Positions 41,271 through 52,055 of a stretch of DNA of 64,000 bases are shown here, piece by piece. Numbering within the stretch: the stretch's first letter is position 1; each line of letters opens with the position of its first letter. The notes beneath the pieces are model-generated. The model searched no databases. It was not told the origin of the DNA and saw only the letters and a list, made by a program, of their open reading frames with translations. The position numbers and the translations under genes were made by a program. Origin of the DNA: Hydractinia symbiolongicarpus (lineage: Eukaryota > Cnidaria > Hydrozoa > Anthoathecata > Hydractiniidae); NCBI RefSeq assembly GCF_029227915.1, contig NC_079885.1:25359001-25423000 (forward strand), in the 5' to 3' direction.

Positions 41271-41500
41271 AAGAAATGTCTAGTTCCTGCTGAAGACTGT
41301 TCGCAGACCTCTTTTGAGGTGGCTCAGCTAGACATTACAGAAGTCCTGTCCTACTCTCCCTGTTTGTTTGTTCAATTTTTGTGCCAATTATCTCCTTTGA
41401 AAAAGGAAGAATTGTGTTCCTTTATTTGAGCATATTCTTTAGAGGAGCAAAACCTCTAGAATTTAAATTCTAAGACTTAACTGGTCGAGTTTATCATTGT
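41271..41500 (+). repeat. Diverged 550 bp-type monomer
   Basis: Aligns with the array units from 'atgtctagtttctgctga' to the terminal hairpin. The outer stem has A-T where other copies have G-C, retaining pairing at one position and losing it at the outermost one. Confidence 0.7.
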
Positions 41501-42399
41501 GCGTGCACTTTGTAATTTTTATTCTCTGCATGCTGAGCCCGCAATAAAGTTGGAAGCCCCAATCCAATTGTTATCTGTTGCACCCACCAAGCTTAGGCCG
41601 GTCCGTGGGATTTATTTTGGTCTACAAGAAATCCAAATCTTTTTAAGCATGATTTTCCAAATGTTATTGACACAAAACCGTATTGGGACTACCCCTTCGG
41701 ATATTGATTTTAATATAATTAGTCGCTCTTCACCACCGATCACCATTGAAATTGCGTCTTCAAATGAAACGTCCTTGAAAAATTGGAATTTAAAACCGTG
41801 TAAAGTTGTTTTGCAAGATGTTCTTGCTGCCTGTTCCACTGAAAGGTCTAAGATGCTGAAAGCTAACCTGGATAAAACCCACAGTGTTCTTTCTCAGCAA
41901 CCAGCAGATATTGAAAAGCTTAAGAAAATAGAGAGAAACCAAGGAGAAAAATTGTCTCCTTCAACAACTGGAAAACGTGTCCGACTTAATGCAGAGGGAA
42001 CATATAAATGTAATCATTGAGTACGTGTGCATCGAGGAAGAGTTAAAAAGTTGCACCCGGCATAGCGATTCACACGATCTCCAGGTTAATGACTTATTTT
42101 TAATTGGTTGGTTGGTCCAATGTATAACAGCCTTTCATTGGGCTAGAATGTCCTTTAGACTTTCAAAATCACGAAGCATTGTTATAGCTTATGGCAAAGT
42201 CCTAGATCAATCTCCTCTTTGTGTCTTGCAAGAACCCATCCCGTCAATTCATACAAACCCAGTTAGGTTTCTTGTCCGGACAATAAATTCATCATTGTCG
42301 GATTTGGCTGATGTCCAACAAATTATGTGTTCGAGAAAAAAATGGCCCATACGCTATGGCCTAGGCCTTGTAAAAACACTTCTAAAAACTTGTTCCTAG
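41499..42399 (+). pseudogene. Non-LTR retrotransposon fragment with RT thumb
   Basis: 41499-42020 shares TTPSDIDFN, SSPPITIEIASSNET and LKPCKVVLQDVLAA with 44062-44319, so it is a second copy of an N-terminal part. The 41977-42399 frame contains ARMSFRLSKSRSIVIAYGKV and PVRFLVRTINSSLSD, an RT-thumb-like block also present at 45530-45780. Most of the RT between them is deleted. Confidence 0.6.
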
Positions 42400-43427
42400 A
42401 TCCAGCTTCGTAGCATCAAAATAAATATGATTTTAAACATGTTAACTTACATTGACCTTGAGATTTGCTTCCAGACGCCATCTTGTAAACATATAAAAGT
42501 ATGAAACTATTCAGAAACGAGATTTATGAAATTTTTTATAAACGTTGGTTTAACTTACTAAGAAATATTTAAAGAACCCGTATATCAAGTTTATTTAGCA
42601 TAAATTATATAGTGTGACCAGAGATAAACAGAACACAGACTATCATATATAACACGCTATGCGGAGAGGGGTTAATGGGACTTCTTTACTCACTCGCTTT
42701 TGATTGTTGTTGAACTTCTCCACTTGTTGTTTAACTTCTTCACTTTACTCAAGTTGTTGCGCATGAAAGTTTTTAATGGTCAACTGTCTGGTCAATTTAA
42801 TTAAAAAAGGGTAGCAACATCCAACATTTGTTTTCATTGTAGAATTTTGTTTCAGTTTATCACACAAAATATAAATCCGAAAAGTAATAAGGTTCTATTA
42901 CCGTTTTATCTTCCAAGAATGTTTATGGTTTGTGTTTTGATATAATTTGTTGTCTGCACTTCTCATGTTCACAATTTTCAGTATAAACAAGCCATAAATT
43001 AACACCTAGCTAACTGCAGCAACTAGATTTTTGTAAACTTCACTTTCAATAATTAATAACAGTAAGTAAATTAATCCTTTGTTTTAATATAGACTTATAA
43101 ACGTAAACTCTCACAGATTTTCAACGTGTTTGTTCTTCGATCAGTACGAAAATAACTCCAGCAAAAGGTTTAATATAACTGTCAAATAATGTACGTAATC
43201 ACAATCTTCCGTCAGTGGTGTCAATTATCTTTCTTTCTTTGGCATATCAGGAAGAATGTAATTTATTACTTCAACATTTTGAGGGTTCTGTGGAGCTACA
43301 CAAGACAGATTTTTCTTAAAAGTGGCAGTTTTTGCCCTTTTTTGGTATGAAAGGTTGTGTATGTCAACCTTTCTGAAGCTTATCGTATCCGTGTTGACCT
43401 ACTTTTTTCTGCTAGAATTGAGTCTGA
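42400..43427. other. Spacer, no gene recognised
   Basis: AT-rich sequence without a supported ORF or clear repeats. Confidence 0.5.
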
Positions 43428-43919
43428 TTAAGCATTACGCAAACATTCCTTGCAATCAACCTTATTTACAAAGTTATCATATTGAATAAGTGCTGAAGCA
43501 AAATAATAGCCTTCTTTATCTGGTTTACATAACCCCCTCTGCGTCCTCAATGATTTTCTTCGTTTAATTTCGTATGGCTTGTTTAGACTTTCTTTGTCTG
43601 TTTCAGTAAAATGTTTATCACTTAGCTCAAACCACTCATATGAACAGTCAAATTTGTCATTTTTCTGCAGTAGGAAACATTCTTTTCCGGGGTGACATCG
43701 TCCTTTTCGAATCAACTGGATTCTGCACTAACCATCTCTTCTCTCTACCATGGTTCTTTTTTTCAGACATGTAAATTGGCTTTCGTTTGCGTCTTTTTCT
43801 GTTTTAGTTTTGCACGGATCTTCCTGCACAGACAAAGGAGCTAAATCAAACGCAGCCTTTTTTACTTTGGCAGAGGGGGGGGGATGATTTTTGTCTTGGC
43901 GTTTCGACAAAATTCTCAA
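43428..43919 (-). CDS. Unrecognised basic ORF pair separated by one stop
   Basis: 43919-43728 and 43715-43428 are in one frame, separated by a TAG and three codons. The sequence is Lys/Glu-rich with Cys residues (CHPGKECFLLQ, FDCSYEWFEL, VDCKECLRNA) and an organised central part (DKHFTETDKESLNKPYEI). I know no family for it. It may be a decayed accessory ORF of one of the neighbouring elements. Confidence 0.3.
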
Positions 43920-44039
43920 CTAGCCATCTTATCTCTGCACCTTTGCTCTTGTTTCAGACATAATTGACTTTCGTTTGTGTCTTTTCTTTTGTGTGATTTC
44001 CATGTTAAACAGCTTACTAAACTTTTAACTATAATTGTA

Positions 44040-45895
44040 TAACCAAGCTTAGGCCAGGCTCGTGGACCTCGACTTTCCGAATGTTATTGACCCAGACCGT
44101 ATTAGGGCTATCCCTTCGGATATCGATTTTAATATAAATAGTCGCTCTTTATCACCATTTACAATTGCAGTTGCTTCCTCTAATGAAACTTTCTCCTCTA
44201 ATAAAGCCTCCTCCTCTATTGAAACTTCCACCTCTAGAGAATCTTCCTCCTTGAAATGTTGGGATTTAAAACCTTGTAAAGTTGTTTTGCATGATTTTCT
44301 TGCTGCTGGTTCGACTTAAAAGTCTCATCTACTGAAAGTTAACCCGGACAGAAAGTTTTTTCTCAGCAGCCAGTTGAATGGCCTAAATCTGCTGACACGG
44401 CAGTTTGAAATGCTTCTATGATGCAGTTTTTCATAATCTGTTAGGTTCTGTCCCTCTATCAGAGAGACTGGAGCTACTAGAGTCCACAATTTACCATCAT
44501 GCTTCCTGTCTTTTTTGATTTAACTCTCAAGCTACACATGCCCCCATCTGGTTTAAACTGACGTGCATTACAGTCCACCTCGTTGGTAAAAGAGAAAAAT
44601 TCTCTTCTTTAACATCTTTCCAACTTGTCGAACTCATCAGAGAAGGAAAATTTGCAAACTTTGCTAGGCAATGTTAAATTGAAGTTCGCAACATTAAGCA
44701 GGGGAGAACGGAATCAAAAAAGCGTTAAAAGTTCTGCAAAGCCAACCATGCCATTTAAAAAAATCCTTACCAGGCAGGCAAAGATCTGCTGGATACTCTG
44801 TTAGGCTCAACGTGCCTAAAAGATCTCCACAAATCTTCCGTGTTACTTGATCCCTTGTATGACGTACAACTTCCTGGTTTGCCTAATGTTCCTGAGGTCA
44901 CGTTGGCTTTGATTCCTCTAAATTTAAATTTAAGGATTTTCAAACCATTCATTTTCTTGCCGCAATGCATCCTCGCCCGGATTGAACCAAACTCCTTACA
45001 CTGTTTACAAGAATTGCCCTCATATTGCATCCTTCCTCTTTATCCCTTCCAACCTTGTTTAAAGAATTCCTTTGTTCCTGTACAGTGGAGGGTCAAGCCT
45101 CCATCTCCATCAACATCTGAATATGAGCAGAAAACTTTTTTTAGTCTTGTGTCAAAGCGCTTAGAAAATCACATAATTAAAAAAAACAACTTCATCAACA
45201 AACTATTCGAAATGGATTAGGCTGCTCTTAGAAACACCAACTCTAAAAAGAGTTTTACTGTCAGTAATATGGCTTGATGTTGCAAATGCTTATCTCACTC
45301 TACCGCATAAACTCATTTTTACGGCCTCATTTTCTCTTACAGCTCCATCATCAACACATCAGAGGCATTTTTATTGGATCTACTTTATCAAATATGCTAG
45401 TTTTAACAGATTTAATGTAATCATTGAGAACGTGTGCATCGAGGAAGAGGTAAAAAGTTGCACCCCGCCTAGCGATTCAGACCATCTCCAGGTTAATGAC
45501 TTATTTTTAATTGGTTGGTTGGTCTAACAGCCCTTCATTGGGCTATAATGTCCTTTAGACTTTCAAAATCACGAAGCATTGTTATAGCTAATGGCAAAGT
45601 CCTAGATCAATCTCCTTTTTGTGTCTTGCAAGAACCCATCCCGTCAATTCATGCAATACCAGTTAGGTTTTTTGTCCGGACAATAAATTCATCATTGTTG
45701 GATTTGGCTGATGTCCAACAAATTATGTGTTCGAGAAAAACATTGCCCATACGCCATGGCCTACGCCTGGTGGCCTACCTGCAAAAGTCATTTTTTTCCA
45801 ACAGAAGTAATATAAATGTATTTTTCGGGTATTATAAGTTTCCCGCAAATAAACAAGAAAATAGTAAATTCAGTGTTTTATACAAAATGTAGGGG
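44040..45895 (+). pseudogene. Non-LTR retrotransposon copy, several fragments
   Basis: In order: PSDIDFNINSRSLS (44062-44319); a second ORF with FVPVQWRVKPPSPST and KTFFSLVSKRLENHIIKKNN (44840-45220); then, through a stop, WLDVANAYLTLPHKLI near 45268, which fits RT motif A with its catalytic Asp; then RMSFRLSKSRS-like thumb sequence (45545-45780). Motifs B and C are missing. Several stops. Same family as 41499-42399 and, inverted, 29830-30240. Confidence 0.65.
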
Positions 45896-45899
45896 GGTT

Positions 45900-46290
45900 G
45901 ATCACATATGATCTTGTCTTTGGAGAGTAACGACTCTACTTATTACCTGAGTTAAAAACAAAGAATAGCAAAGTTGAACAGAAAGCGGTTAAAGTTTACT
46001 TTAGGAAGATTTGGATGTCTAGTTTCTGCTGATGACCGTCTGGGGACCTCTTCGAGGTGACCCAGCTAGACCTCCAGGGTATTTAGGTTTTGAAATATCG
46101 GTCGAAACCTACGTGCCCTTTTTTAAGGTTCTGTTCATCTTTTCAAATGTGTTGTTTACTTTTTTTTTTTTTTTTTTTTTTTAATTGTGCTTTTCTCTAG
46201 AAGAGTGCAACCTCTAGCTTATGTCCAAAGACCTAACAGCTTGAGTTCATCATTGCGGTGGGTAGCCACCTCTTTGTAAATTATTTTCTT
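45900..46290 (+). repeat. 'gactctacttattacc' motif plus one 550 bp-type monomer
   Basis: The motif at 45905-45950 runs straight into a diverged monomer with 'ggatgtctagtttctgctga', 'acctcttcgaggt' and a terminal 'ggtgggtagccacc' hairpin. A T18-20 run replaces part of the unit. Confidence 0.75.
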
Positions 46291-46399
46291 TTTATAAGTG
46301 ATAACAGTATAAAATTAAAATTTGACATGTTTGCATCAAACAGGTAGGAATGAAAATTTATTTTGGTGTTCAATATAAAATAATAAATAGAAATTCATT

Positions 46400-47280
46400 A
46401 AGCCAGGTTTCCACTTAAACGAATGCGGTTCAATCGATATGTTACTAAAAATAGAACATGGCATAATTCTCGTCGGTCGAGGTCGATCGAATTCAACAAT
46501 AGAATTGATTTCAACTTTATCCTCGATCGAATCAAATTTATCCATCACACGTGCCGTAAACAAATCAACGAAGAAATGAACATACACTGAAAGCGGGAAA
46601 AAGTGGAAAATAGCTGAAAATAATTTAATAAATGAAAATTTAATTGCATAATTAATGCAGCAACAGCAACACAAAATCTTCAAAACGATGAAAATGCTGA
46701 AAATGCGTCACCGATAACTGATCATTCGAATGTTGAATTTTGATGGAAAGATGAAAATTTGAGTCATTATTTGTAGAAGTTCGTGGATTTGGGTGTTTTT
46801 GGGACACATCGTGGAGAAGTTTTAAAGACAGTCAAATAAAGCAAAGAGTTTAAAGGCAAATGGCTGAGAAATTTTGGAAGAATGGAACGAAAGTATTTTT
46901 GTTTAGCATATTTATCTCATAAAGTTCTAAGTACATGATAATATCATTTTTTCATTTATAATTTACCTTTAGAGGAAATTCTTAAAAAATCTTGGATAAA
47001 CTTAAAAGAAAACCTTTCCAAGTGCTTAAAGAAACGGGAGCTAATGACGAAATCAGGGGCAGCTGCGACGGCACTTCCCGAGTGCAAACTTTTGTTTTTT
47101 TGGGATAAAGTTACCAATCGAATAACCTCAAGCAATTTTCAGCTCCGCAATGAGAGCTTTATCTCACTAGTTTTAAACACTGAATTTACAAACACTGAAT
47201 TTACACCCACTCCTGCTTTTGTGTCTATTCAGTTTTTATGTCGAATTGCTCCAAATACCATTTTAAGACTGCGTTGATAT
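46400..47280 (+). pseudogene. MADF-domain protein fragment (Harbinger-type accessory protein?)
   Basis: 46680-46890 reads ENASPITDHSNVEF, then LFVEVRGFGCFWDTSWRSFK and DSQIKQRV, a stop, then RQMAEKFW. After an intron-like AT-rich gap and a CCTTTAG acceptor, 46973-47277 reads EEILKKSWINLKENLSKCLK and KSGAAATALPECK. This is the order of a MADF DNA-binding domain. PIF/Harbinger transposons often encode such a second protein, and the upstream 'gccaggtttccacttaaacga' (46401) looks like an inverted-terminal sequence. One stop and a frameshift make it non-functional. Confidence 0.55.
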
Positions 47281-47690
47281 GCCAAGTTATTAAGTTATTC
47301 AAACTGAAAGAAAATATATACAAATTTAGTTTTAAAATTTAACAAACGTTTGACAAATAAATTGAAATATTATTAAATAATCGTACCAGATTGCCGAAGT
47401 ATAAAACCGGATAAACTTGAAATGAATTACGCCCAAACGTTTTCTTGAAAGTTGATGTGTATAAAATCTGATTGATACTTTTGTCCAAAGTTTTCTTGTC
47501 ACTACTAAGGTTTGTGATTTTACAGAAGTGTAAAAAACGTATTATAAAGTAATTGACATGAAATCCCTAATGACACAATCAAGTAACAATTTACAATTAA
47601 ACAATACCTAAAGCTAAGATGAAACAAAATGATACAATACAAGTGGGACATAGAAGACAATGAGACACGGGACAACCTATCAAAATACGT
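47270..47690 (+). repeat. 420 bp direct repeat, copy 1
   Basis: Closely matches 54175-54597 throughout ('aagttattcaaactgaaagaaaatatatac' ... 'gacaatgagac.cgggac'). It lies directly upstream of the Penelope-like RT and could be its terminal repeat. Confidence 0.85.
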
Positions 47691-48720
47691 AACACATTTC
47701 AAAACATCCAACCTTTGGTCACGAAACTACCGTCCTACATTAAAGACACAAAACACTTTCTCAGAGGATTGCGGGAGCTCCCACCTATGCCCGAAAATGC
47801 TTTTCTTGTAACAGCAGACGTTACGGCTCTATACACAAACAACCCCCATGATAAAGGAATTAAAGCAGTACTCGATTTTATAAAACAATTTAGAAATGAA
47901 ATGCCTAAATATACCCCACCAAATCATGTCTTTCACTCGCTGCTGCATCTTATTCTTAAAAACAGTTTTTTCAAATTTATGACATCATTTTATCACCAAA
48001 TTAAAGGAACGTCCATGGGTACAAGAATGGCCCCACCTTACGCAAATCTATTTATGGCAGTACTTGAAGGCCTAATCATAGCTGATTTTCCCGGTTTATT
48101 GAATTCTGGAAGCGCTTTATAGATGACATTTTTTTCATATTTACGGGAACTGAACTACAATTAAAACAATTATTCACACACATGAACAAAATTCACCCTT
48201 CCATAAAATTTACTTTTGAGTATTCAAAAACAGATATTCCTTTCCTTGACACACGCATATATATTGTCTCGCAAATTACAAACAACCCTATTCCGCAAAC
48301 CTACTGATAGAATGATGCTTTTACACTACTCCTCTGAAGACCCTCATCATGTTAAAGCTAGCATATACCCATGCATTGAGATATTGCACAATCATATCCA
48401 ATGACCAAAATTTAGAAAAGGAATTATATACTCTTGCACGAACATTCCTGGCTAGAGGATACCCCTTAAATCTCATAATTGATAAATTTTCAAAGGCTCT
48501 GAATTTTTTGAGAAATGAACTCCTCGACCCCGTCATGCACACTCACGTAGAAAAAATCACACCACTCATCACTCCATTTTCCCCTGTTGGTATGGCGCAA
48601 AGTAGAATTATTCACAAACATTGGTCAGTTATCGAAAAAAATGAGACTTTAAAATCGATCTGGCCGTCCCGCCCTTTAACTGCATACACGGGGCACAAGC
48701 CTAAGAGACACTTTTGTTAA
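47629..48720 (+). pseudogene. Penelope-like element reverse transcriptase
   Basis: 47715-48122 has VTADVTALYTNNPHDKGI (motif A), YHQIKGTSMGTRMAPPYANL (motif B). A shift near 48110 leads to RFIDDIFFIF, the catalytic (F/Y)xDD motif. Then HPSIKFTFEYSK, FLDTRIYIV, a shift to FRKPTDRMMLLHYSSED, RTFLARGYPLNLI, and 48560-48720 IIHKHWSVIEKNE and LTAYTGHKPKRHF. No GIY-YIG endonuclease domain follows. Three frameshifts make it inactive. Confidence 0.8.
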
Positions 48721-48927
48721 ATCGGCCCAAAAACCTTTGTAATTATATAAATTATTTTTTTTCTGTCTACATATATATATTTTAGGTAAAACATTATTGT
48801 GGTTTTCTTCAACAGCCTTTTCATCCTTAAGCCAAAGGTCCTATTAAGCAATTATATTTTAGGGGAGAAAACTCCTTCTCAAAAGGGCCAAAAATTCTCG
48901 AATTAATCATTTTTCGTCTTTTAATAA
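48721..48927. other. Spacer
   Basis: Short AT-rich interval after the Penelope-like RT; no features beyond a polyA-like run. Confidence 0.4.
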
Positions 48928-49165
48928 AACGGATCGAAAACTCCCGCCTTTTTGCAATCGGATCGAGAATTCCCGCCATTTTGCAATTTGCAATCGGATC
49001 GAAAATTCCCGCTTTATGCTTCCTTTTGCGTCCAGCAATTATCCAGACAGATCAAAAAACCCCGCCTTTTTGCAATCGGATTGAAAATTCCCGCCATTTT
49101 CGGATCGAAAATTCCCGCTCTATGCTTCCTTTTGCGTCTGACAATTATCCAGACATAAGGATCGA
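48928..49165 (+). repeat. Tandem repeats with 'cggatcgaaaattcccgcc'
   Basis: At least six units of 'atcggatcgaaaattcccgcc' in 240 bp, with a longer duplicated block 'tatgcttccttttgcgtc..acaattatccagaca'. The core TTCCCGCC resembles an E2F-type site. It lies about 520 bp upstream of the ORF at 49687. Confidence 0.75.
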
Positions 49166-49686
49166 AATTTCCAGCTCCCAGACTCGAACATTCTTGTTTA
49201 CATCGAAGTCCGCAACCACCGATGTTTAATCGATTAAAGCGTTCGAAAAAATTTTTTTTTTTTTTTTGGGGGGGGGCTAGACACAACCAAAATATTATTG
49301 ACATTATCTTCGAGATTCTTCAACTGTAAACATTGCTATCAACATATGTTATTTATCTTCAGTAAGTATATTCAATTTGCATATAGCTAATGCGCACATC
49401 GCGACCGTTATTTTTCAATCTGGTCTAAGTACACACTTCTTTCTAAGAAAAAAGAACGGGGACTTCTGTAATTGCAATGAGTTTGCTCGGACACTTCCCT
49501 GTCGGGCAGGTGAAACATGTTTCACAGAAACAGGGAAGAAGCGGTACCTGCTCCTGATGAAGGCGATTTTGGCAAACTGACCATTCTCGTTGTTTTGACA
49601 GTCCGCTCCCTTCGGTTTTCTTCCGTTCTGTTTCATTCCATTATTCGTCTCAGCATTATATTATATAATTTTTTTTTGCGGAAATA

Positions 49687-50761
49687 ATGTCGCTGAACGC
49701 AACATACGCCGATGAAGGAGATATAAAAAAGACAGAAATTTTCTTCAGCAATCTTAACAATAGCAATATCCAACGAATACGGGGCGAAATTCATAAGTCT
49801 ATAAATAGTGACAGCTTTTTCCCAATACACACATGGCCTTTAGATATGCAGTTATTGTTTACTAACCTCCCCCTATCCGATTCAGATACATTTAAATTAA
49901 TTTTATTTATGTTTGGAAATGGTTGCTCCCCACAAATTTGCATACAACATATTTTATGTAGCCACTTTAACAAAAACGCTAGGAAAACGATAAAACGCAT
50001 CCACCAAATTAGATGGATTACAACCAATTTGGAACACAAATTCAACACATGGTATTATCTTGACATATTTGAAAGCAAAATGCTCTTTTTGAGTGGGATA
50101 CCCAGGGAATCGTTATAAAACTATTTCACATGCACCTCCTTTTTGGTTTCCCCCTCCCCTTTTTAACCAAACAAAATAAATGATAAAGTGTTGTTCGCTA
50201 TTTTTTGCTTTGAAATTTTAGTCTTTAAACATAGACTCCGATCAACTCAGTGCTGGCGTTCCAGAAGACGTTGACATGTTTGTTCCTCCAAAAGACTCCC
50301 CTATCTTCGTGCACCAAAGACACCTCGAAAAAGAAAAAAAACAAAGCTTGGACTTGCTCCTAAAAGAAAAATTAAAAAAAAACAGAACTCGAGAACTTTG
50401 GGCCATGCATAAATATCATCCCCACCATTTCCCTCACAAATAACCGAACTACCCACTGGAAGCAGATATGCCAACATACAGCCACCTCCCTTCACCATAT
50501 TCTTCTGGAACAAGTCAATGAAAACATCACGCACATACAATCTAAATTAAACCAAATTGAATTACAATTACAGTACATACATATACCTACACCCATACCA
50601 GACAACGTAACGTGCGGCCAACCGTCTCCAGGTAAGTCAGGTAAGTATCCCTCTACACCTCTGTCTCCACCTGTGACCACAAACAAGAAAAAAACAATAA
50701 CTAAAAGAACTACACTCCTCCCAAAAGATGAAATCAAACGCAGCGACCAGTACCACTCATG
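49687..50761 (+). CDS. Unrecognised coding-looking region, two to three exons or frames
   Basis: 49687-50118 is an intact 143-codon ORF (MSLNATYADEGDIKKTEIFF; FGNGCSPQICIQHILC). After a pyrimidine-rich stretch ending TTTTAG, 50221-50442 reads SLNIDSDQLSAGVPEDVDMF into a Lys/Glu coil. A third open stretch, about 50345-50761 in another frame, has HHILLEQVNENITHIQSKLN (likely coiled coil) and a GGTAAGTC that may be a donor at 50631. I do not recognise the family. It could be ORF1 of a retroelement or a host gene. Confidence 0.4.
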
Positions 50762-50762
50762 A

Positions 50763-51934
50763 ATCTCAAAATCCGACCACCTAAATTATACTACAAAAAC
50801 ACCAACTCCAATTCCAATCGAAAAAACACCAAATCCAATGACCACCATAAAAATCAAAGAAAACCAAAACAAAACAATTATCAAACCCAACAAAAAGAAT
50901 ATAAATCAACAGCACCAGAAAGCACAATAAAATACAGGGATTATCGCTATTTTTAGTGATATATCTCTCACACACATACACCTCCCTACTGCCATGGTAA
51001 GCCTGTACAAAATTATTTTTCCAAATAAGTTTAAATCAACAAATTATGCTATTTTTTTAATTTCAACGAAGTGCAAATTTGAACAATCTCTGTACCCACC
51101 CATATACAAAATATTTTGAGAACAAGCGCGCTCGAAACATGCACTAGTGGCACTATCGCTTGCTATAATTACCGGTTTTGTCTAGGCGGGAGGCTGTGGA
51201 GCGATGTGCGTGACGGCATTAAAGCCACCGTCTTGCAGTAGTCACAAATTTCTTACCTCAAGCTTCTGGGGCATCGCGGGAATAAATGGTAAAGAGACGC
51301 GCGATAAATTTTTTTAGACTGGCAAAGGTTGTAGCTTTTTCACCACGGACTTCTAGGCTACAACCTGTTAGGGCAAAGTACGGCTTATGACTTAATATAA
51401 GTGTTCTTTGATTTTGCTGATTTACCATAACTACAACTGCTCGCGGGGGGCTGCATGGGAGGGTGGGCCGCGTATCGGATTGCGGACGCGTATTGGTGCA
51501 TTTGACGTATAACCACTGTTCGACACTGATGGGTGCGGGGTTAATTGTCCTGTCGTTATCTTTTTTTGGGGGAGGGGGGGGAGGGGCGCACGGGGCACGT
51601 GTGACTAGACTTATTGGTTAAAAGGGGAAACTTATAGAAATACGGACTAAAGTTTGAAGGGTACCGCTTGGTACTGGAGCCGTCTATGCGAATACAAGGG
51701 TGTTTGTTCTGTCGTTTTACCTTTTTGTGGGAACGAGGGGGCGTGCGGGGCACGTGTGACTTCTATTATAGGTTGGAGGGGCAAGTTAGAGTATCATTTC
51801 TTTTTTCGTCACAATTTAGGCTAAATAAAAATTGGGTTGCACTGGGTTGGAATGAGCGTGTTGCTGAAAGTTAAAAACACATACACTTATTACCTACAGG
51901 CACTATTTCCGCAACTTTTAAACTATAAATATGC
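50763..51934. other. Spacer with GC-rich, G-run segment
   Basis: 51180-51880 is much more GC-rich than its surroundings. It has two imperfect copies of 'ctgtcgtt.t..cttttt.g' followed by G-runs and 'ggggcacgtgtgact' (about 51551-51606 and 51708-51762). CACGTG is an E-box palindrome. No RNA gene that I can identify. Confidence 0.45.
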
Positions 51935-52055
51935 AAAGAAATTGACTAAACAAGGCATAACGATAAATAGTAGCACTACACATGACAAGGTACATTTTAC
52001 GGACTGACATTAACAGTAAATTTTGATTCAGTAATATATATAAATAAACACAACA
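51935..52055. repeat. 120 bp repeat shared with 54595-54720
   Basis: Both contain 'caaagaaattga.taaacaaggcataa.gataaat' and 'acaaggta.attttacgga.tgaca'. Adjacent to the 3' end of the BEL/Pao fragment, so it may be part of its LTR. Confidence 0.65.

Noticed and set aside
46336-46683. 115-codon minus-strand ORF with a CCCCC run
   Set aside because: Antisense to the putative Harbinger end and MADF start; no domain content.
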